From NCBI GenBank assembly GCA_018694455.1, contig JABHNP010000365.1, positions 1-7,066 of the forward strand: 7,066 nt of DNA, read 5' to 3'. Shown here piece by piece: positions 5,701-7,066 of the stretch. How positions within the stretch are numbered: position 1 is the stretch's first letter; every line of letters begins with the position of its first letter. The notes under the pieces are model-generated. The model was given only the letters and a program-made list of their open reading frames with translations. It did no database searches and was not told where the DNA came from. The translations under genes and the position numbers were made by a program. Source of the stretch: Planctomycetaceae bacterium. GTDB taxonomy: Bacteria; Planctomycetota; Planctomycetia; Pirellulales; UBA1268.

Positions 5701-6534
5701 GTGTCGACAACTTCCCTTACAGATGACTCATTCTTAGGTCGCTATCAGTTTTTGCTGTATCGGCTCTTTTCGTTGGCAGGGCTTATCCCTGTTGGAGCCT
5801 TTCTGGTTGTCCACTTACTTACGAATTCATCAGTCTTAGCTGGTGCAGCTTCATTCCAAGCACGAGTTGACCTCATCCATTCGCTTGGGCCACTGCTTCC
5901 AGCTATTGAGTGGGTGTTCATCTTCTTGCCAATGTTATTCCATGCGGTGATGGGGTTCGTCATTATTGCAACAGGTGTTCCAAACGTTGGGTCCTATTCA
6001 TACATGGGGAATGTTCGCTATACCCTGCAACGAGTAAGTGCAATGATCGCATTTGCTTTTATTTTTTGGCACATTGCCCAGCTTCATTGGATGGGCGCAC
6101 CACTTGGTGGTGGACAGTTTGACCCTCATCATGCGGCGAGTTCTGCGGCAGTTGCTCTGAAACCTGTGGCCATTACGTTGCTCTATGCTACGGGAATCAT
6201 CGCGACGGTGTATCACTTTGCAAATGGTTTATGGAGCATCGGTATTACATGGGGCCTTTGGACAAGCCCGGCTGCGATGCAGCGAGCAAATTGGCTTAGC
6301 ATTATTGTTGGTGTTGGCCTTGGAGCCGCTGGTCTTGGTGCACTTGGTGGAATGCGGTCCATTGATGTTGAAAAAGCGAAGGAAGTCGAGACGCGTATGT
6401 ATAAGACGCGACAACTTTTAGAAGGTGGTATTTCAGTGGAGGATACACAGCAACCCACTCATGCTGTGGGTGTGAGCCGGGTGTCATCTGATGAGACAGA
6501 TGAACAGGGCATGTCGTCTAAGAACAAAGAGTAG
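5701..6534 (+). CDS. sdhC: Succinate dehydrogenase cytochrome b558 subunit
   Basis: This is the membrane anchor of respiratory complex II. It binds haem b and passes electrons from succinate to quinone. The 277-residue protein has five predicted membrane helices, at about 17-39, 70-91, 109-130, 151-178 and 195-217. Four helix-associated histidines, H38, H81, H124 and H172, are spaced 43, 43 and 48 apart. This closely follows the four haem ligands of the Bacillus-type cytochrome b558, so two haems are plausible. Further family marks are RYTLQR before helix 3 and FANGLW after H172. The last 60 residues are hydrophilic and acidic (to SSKNKE), which makes the protein longer than the 200-220 residues I expect. 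In the family topology this tail would lie outside the cytoplasm. I chose the GTG at 5701 for its GAGGAG site and because translation then begins shortly before helix 1. sdhA follows after 24 nt. Confidence 0.93.
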   Translation: MSTTSLTDDSFLGRYQFLLYRLFSLAGLIPVGAFLVVHLLTNSSVLAGAASFQARVDLIHSLGPLLPAIEWVFIFLPMLFHAVMGFVIIATGVPNVGSYSYMGNVRYTLQRVSAMIAFAFIFWHIAQLHWMGAPLGGGQFDPHHAASSAAVALKPVAITLLYATGIIATVYHFANGLWSIGITWGLWTSPAAMQRANWLSIIVGVGLGAAGLGALGGMRSIDVEKAKEVETRMYKTRQLLEGGISVEDTQQPTHAVGVSRVSSDETDEQGMSSKNKE

Positions 6535-6546
6535 CGAAGTTCAAAA

Positions 6547-6551
6547 AAGGA
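6547..6551 (+). promoter_or_regulatory. Ribosome-binding site of sdhA
   Basis: AAGGA ends seven bases before the ATG at 6559. It selects that start over the ATG at 6551, which is in another frame and runs straight into stops. Confidence 0.7.
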
Positions 6552-6558
6552 TGAATTC

Positions 6559-7066
6559 ATGACACAACCACGAGTCCTTGTTATTGGTGGTGGCCTTGCA
6601 GGCCTTTCCGCAACAATGCGTTTAGCGGAACTTGGCGTACATGTTGACCTTGTGAGTCTTGTTCCAGTGAAAAGATCACACAGTGTCTGCGCCCAAGGTG
6701 GAATTAACAGTGTGAATGCAGTTACCAGGCAGCAAGGTGATAATGAGTACAAGCACCTCGATGACACCGTGTACGGTGGTGACTTTCTGCAACATCAGCC
6801 TCCCGTGAAAGAAATGGCAGATTGGGCGCCTCGCATTATCGATCTCATGGATCGCCTTGGTGTCCCTTTTAATAGAACGCCAGAGGGCTTTCGAGATCAG
6901 CGTCGTTTTGGCGGCACATTGTACAAGCGAACGTCTTTTGCCGGCGCAACAACAGGGCAACAACTTCTTTATTCACTTGATGAGCAAGTACGTCGTTGGG
7001 AAGCCGATGGCCGGGTGAAGAAGTGGGAGTTCTGGGATTTCTTAGAGCCAGTGATGGGTGACGATG
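6559..7066 (+). CDS. sdhA: Succinate dehydrogenase flavoprotein subunit (5' part, cut by window end)
   Basis: The first 169 codons are present; the rest (expected total about 600 or more) lies beyond the window. SdhA oxidises succinate to fumarate on the cytoplasmic face and passes electrons through covalently bound FAD to the iron-sulfur subunit. Seen here are the FAD-binding GGGLAGLSA (10-18), RSHSVCAQGG (39-48) with H41 as the expected covalent FAD ligand, DDTVYGGDFL (68-77), FNRTPEGF (104-111), RRFGGT (115-120) and the AGATTGQQLLYSLDEQVRR stretch. The CAQGG form and the HLDDTVYGGDFLQHQPPVKEM stretch resemble the Bacillus/Bacteroidetes/planctomycete type more than the Escherichia coli type, consistent with the five-helix SdhC upstream. 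The gap to sdhC is 24 nt, so this is an operon, and sdhB is expected next. Confidence 0.96.
   Translation, partial: MTQPRVLVIGGGLAGLSATMRLAELGVHVDLVSLVPVKRSHSVCAQGGINSVNAVTRQQGDNEYKHLDDTVYGGDFLQHQPPVKEMADWAPRIIDLMDRLGVPFNRTPEGFRDQRRFGGTLYKRTSFAGATTGQQLLYSLDEQVRRWEADGRVKKWEFWDFLEPVMGDD

Overview
The window reads as ordinary chromosomal DNA of a Gram-negative-type bacterium of moderate GC content, most likely from the Planctomycetes or a near relative. Three points suggest this. The large secretin-like protein has the N-terminal layout I associate with planctomycete secretins: signal peptide, helical/TPR-like region, an STN-like module ending in a DLVIPIPNF stretch, a 'TVAPTTWNTVGGPG' stretch, then the secretin barrel. 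The succinate dehydrogenase is the five-helix cytochrome b558 type, in the order sdhC-sdhA. The regulator combines PAS, GAF, a kinase-like helical segment and a receiver, with no kinase catalytic domain and no DNA-binding domain. The lineage is an inference from protein style, not from a marker gene.

Layout, left to right. Bases 3-137 may be the 3' end of a plus-strand gene that enters from outside the window (weak). Bases 147-197 hold three copies of a 17-bp tandem repeat whose period continues, degenerately, into the end of the next gene. On the minus strand, read right to left, lie a PAS-GAF-receiver protein (5409-3637), a 924-aa secretin (3418-644) and a small DUF423 membrane protein (601-212). 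The secretin and DUF423 genes are 42 nt apart and probably co-transcribed. The secretin and the regulator are separated by 218 nt that carry a nested inverted repeat and a possible promoter.

Bases 5410-5700 are a divergent promoter region. They hold plausible promoters in both directions, a perfect 8-bp-arm palindrome over the proposed sdh -10 box, and a smaller palindrome over the proposed -35 box of the regulator. On the plus strand follow sdhC (5701-6534) and the first 169 codons of sdhA (6559 to the window end); sdhB would be expected just beyond.

Functionally, the right side encodes respiratory complex II: SdhC anchors the complex and binds haem b, and SdhA carries FAD and oxidises succinate. 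The divergent regulator could respond to a cytoplasmic or redox signal, but it has no visible DNA-binding domain, so any control of sdh would have to go through a partner. The secretin would form an outer-membrane pore for a type II secretion or type IV pilus-like machine whose other parts are not in this window. I see no mobile element, CRISPR array, RNA gene or defence island. The most interesting material is regulatory and architectural: the 17-bp repeat, the palindromes, the catalytically incomplete signalling protein, the in-frame Gln/Gly repeat in the secretin and the unusual SdhC tail. I do not see convincing evidence for a wholly new system.
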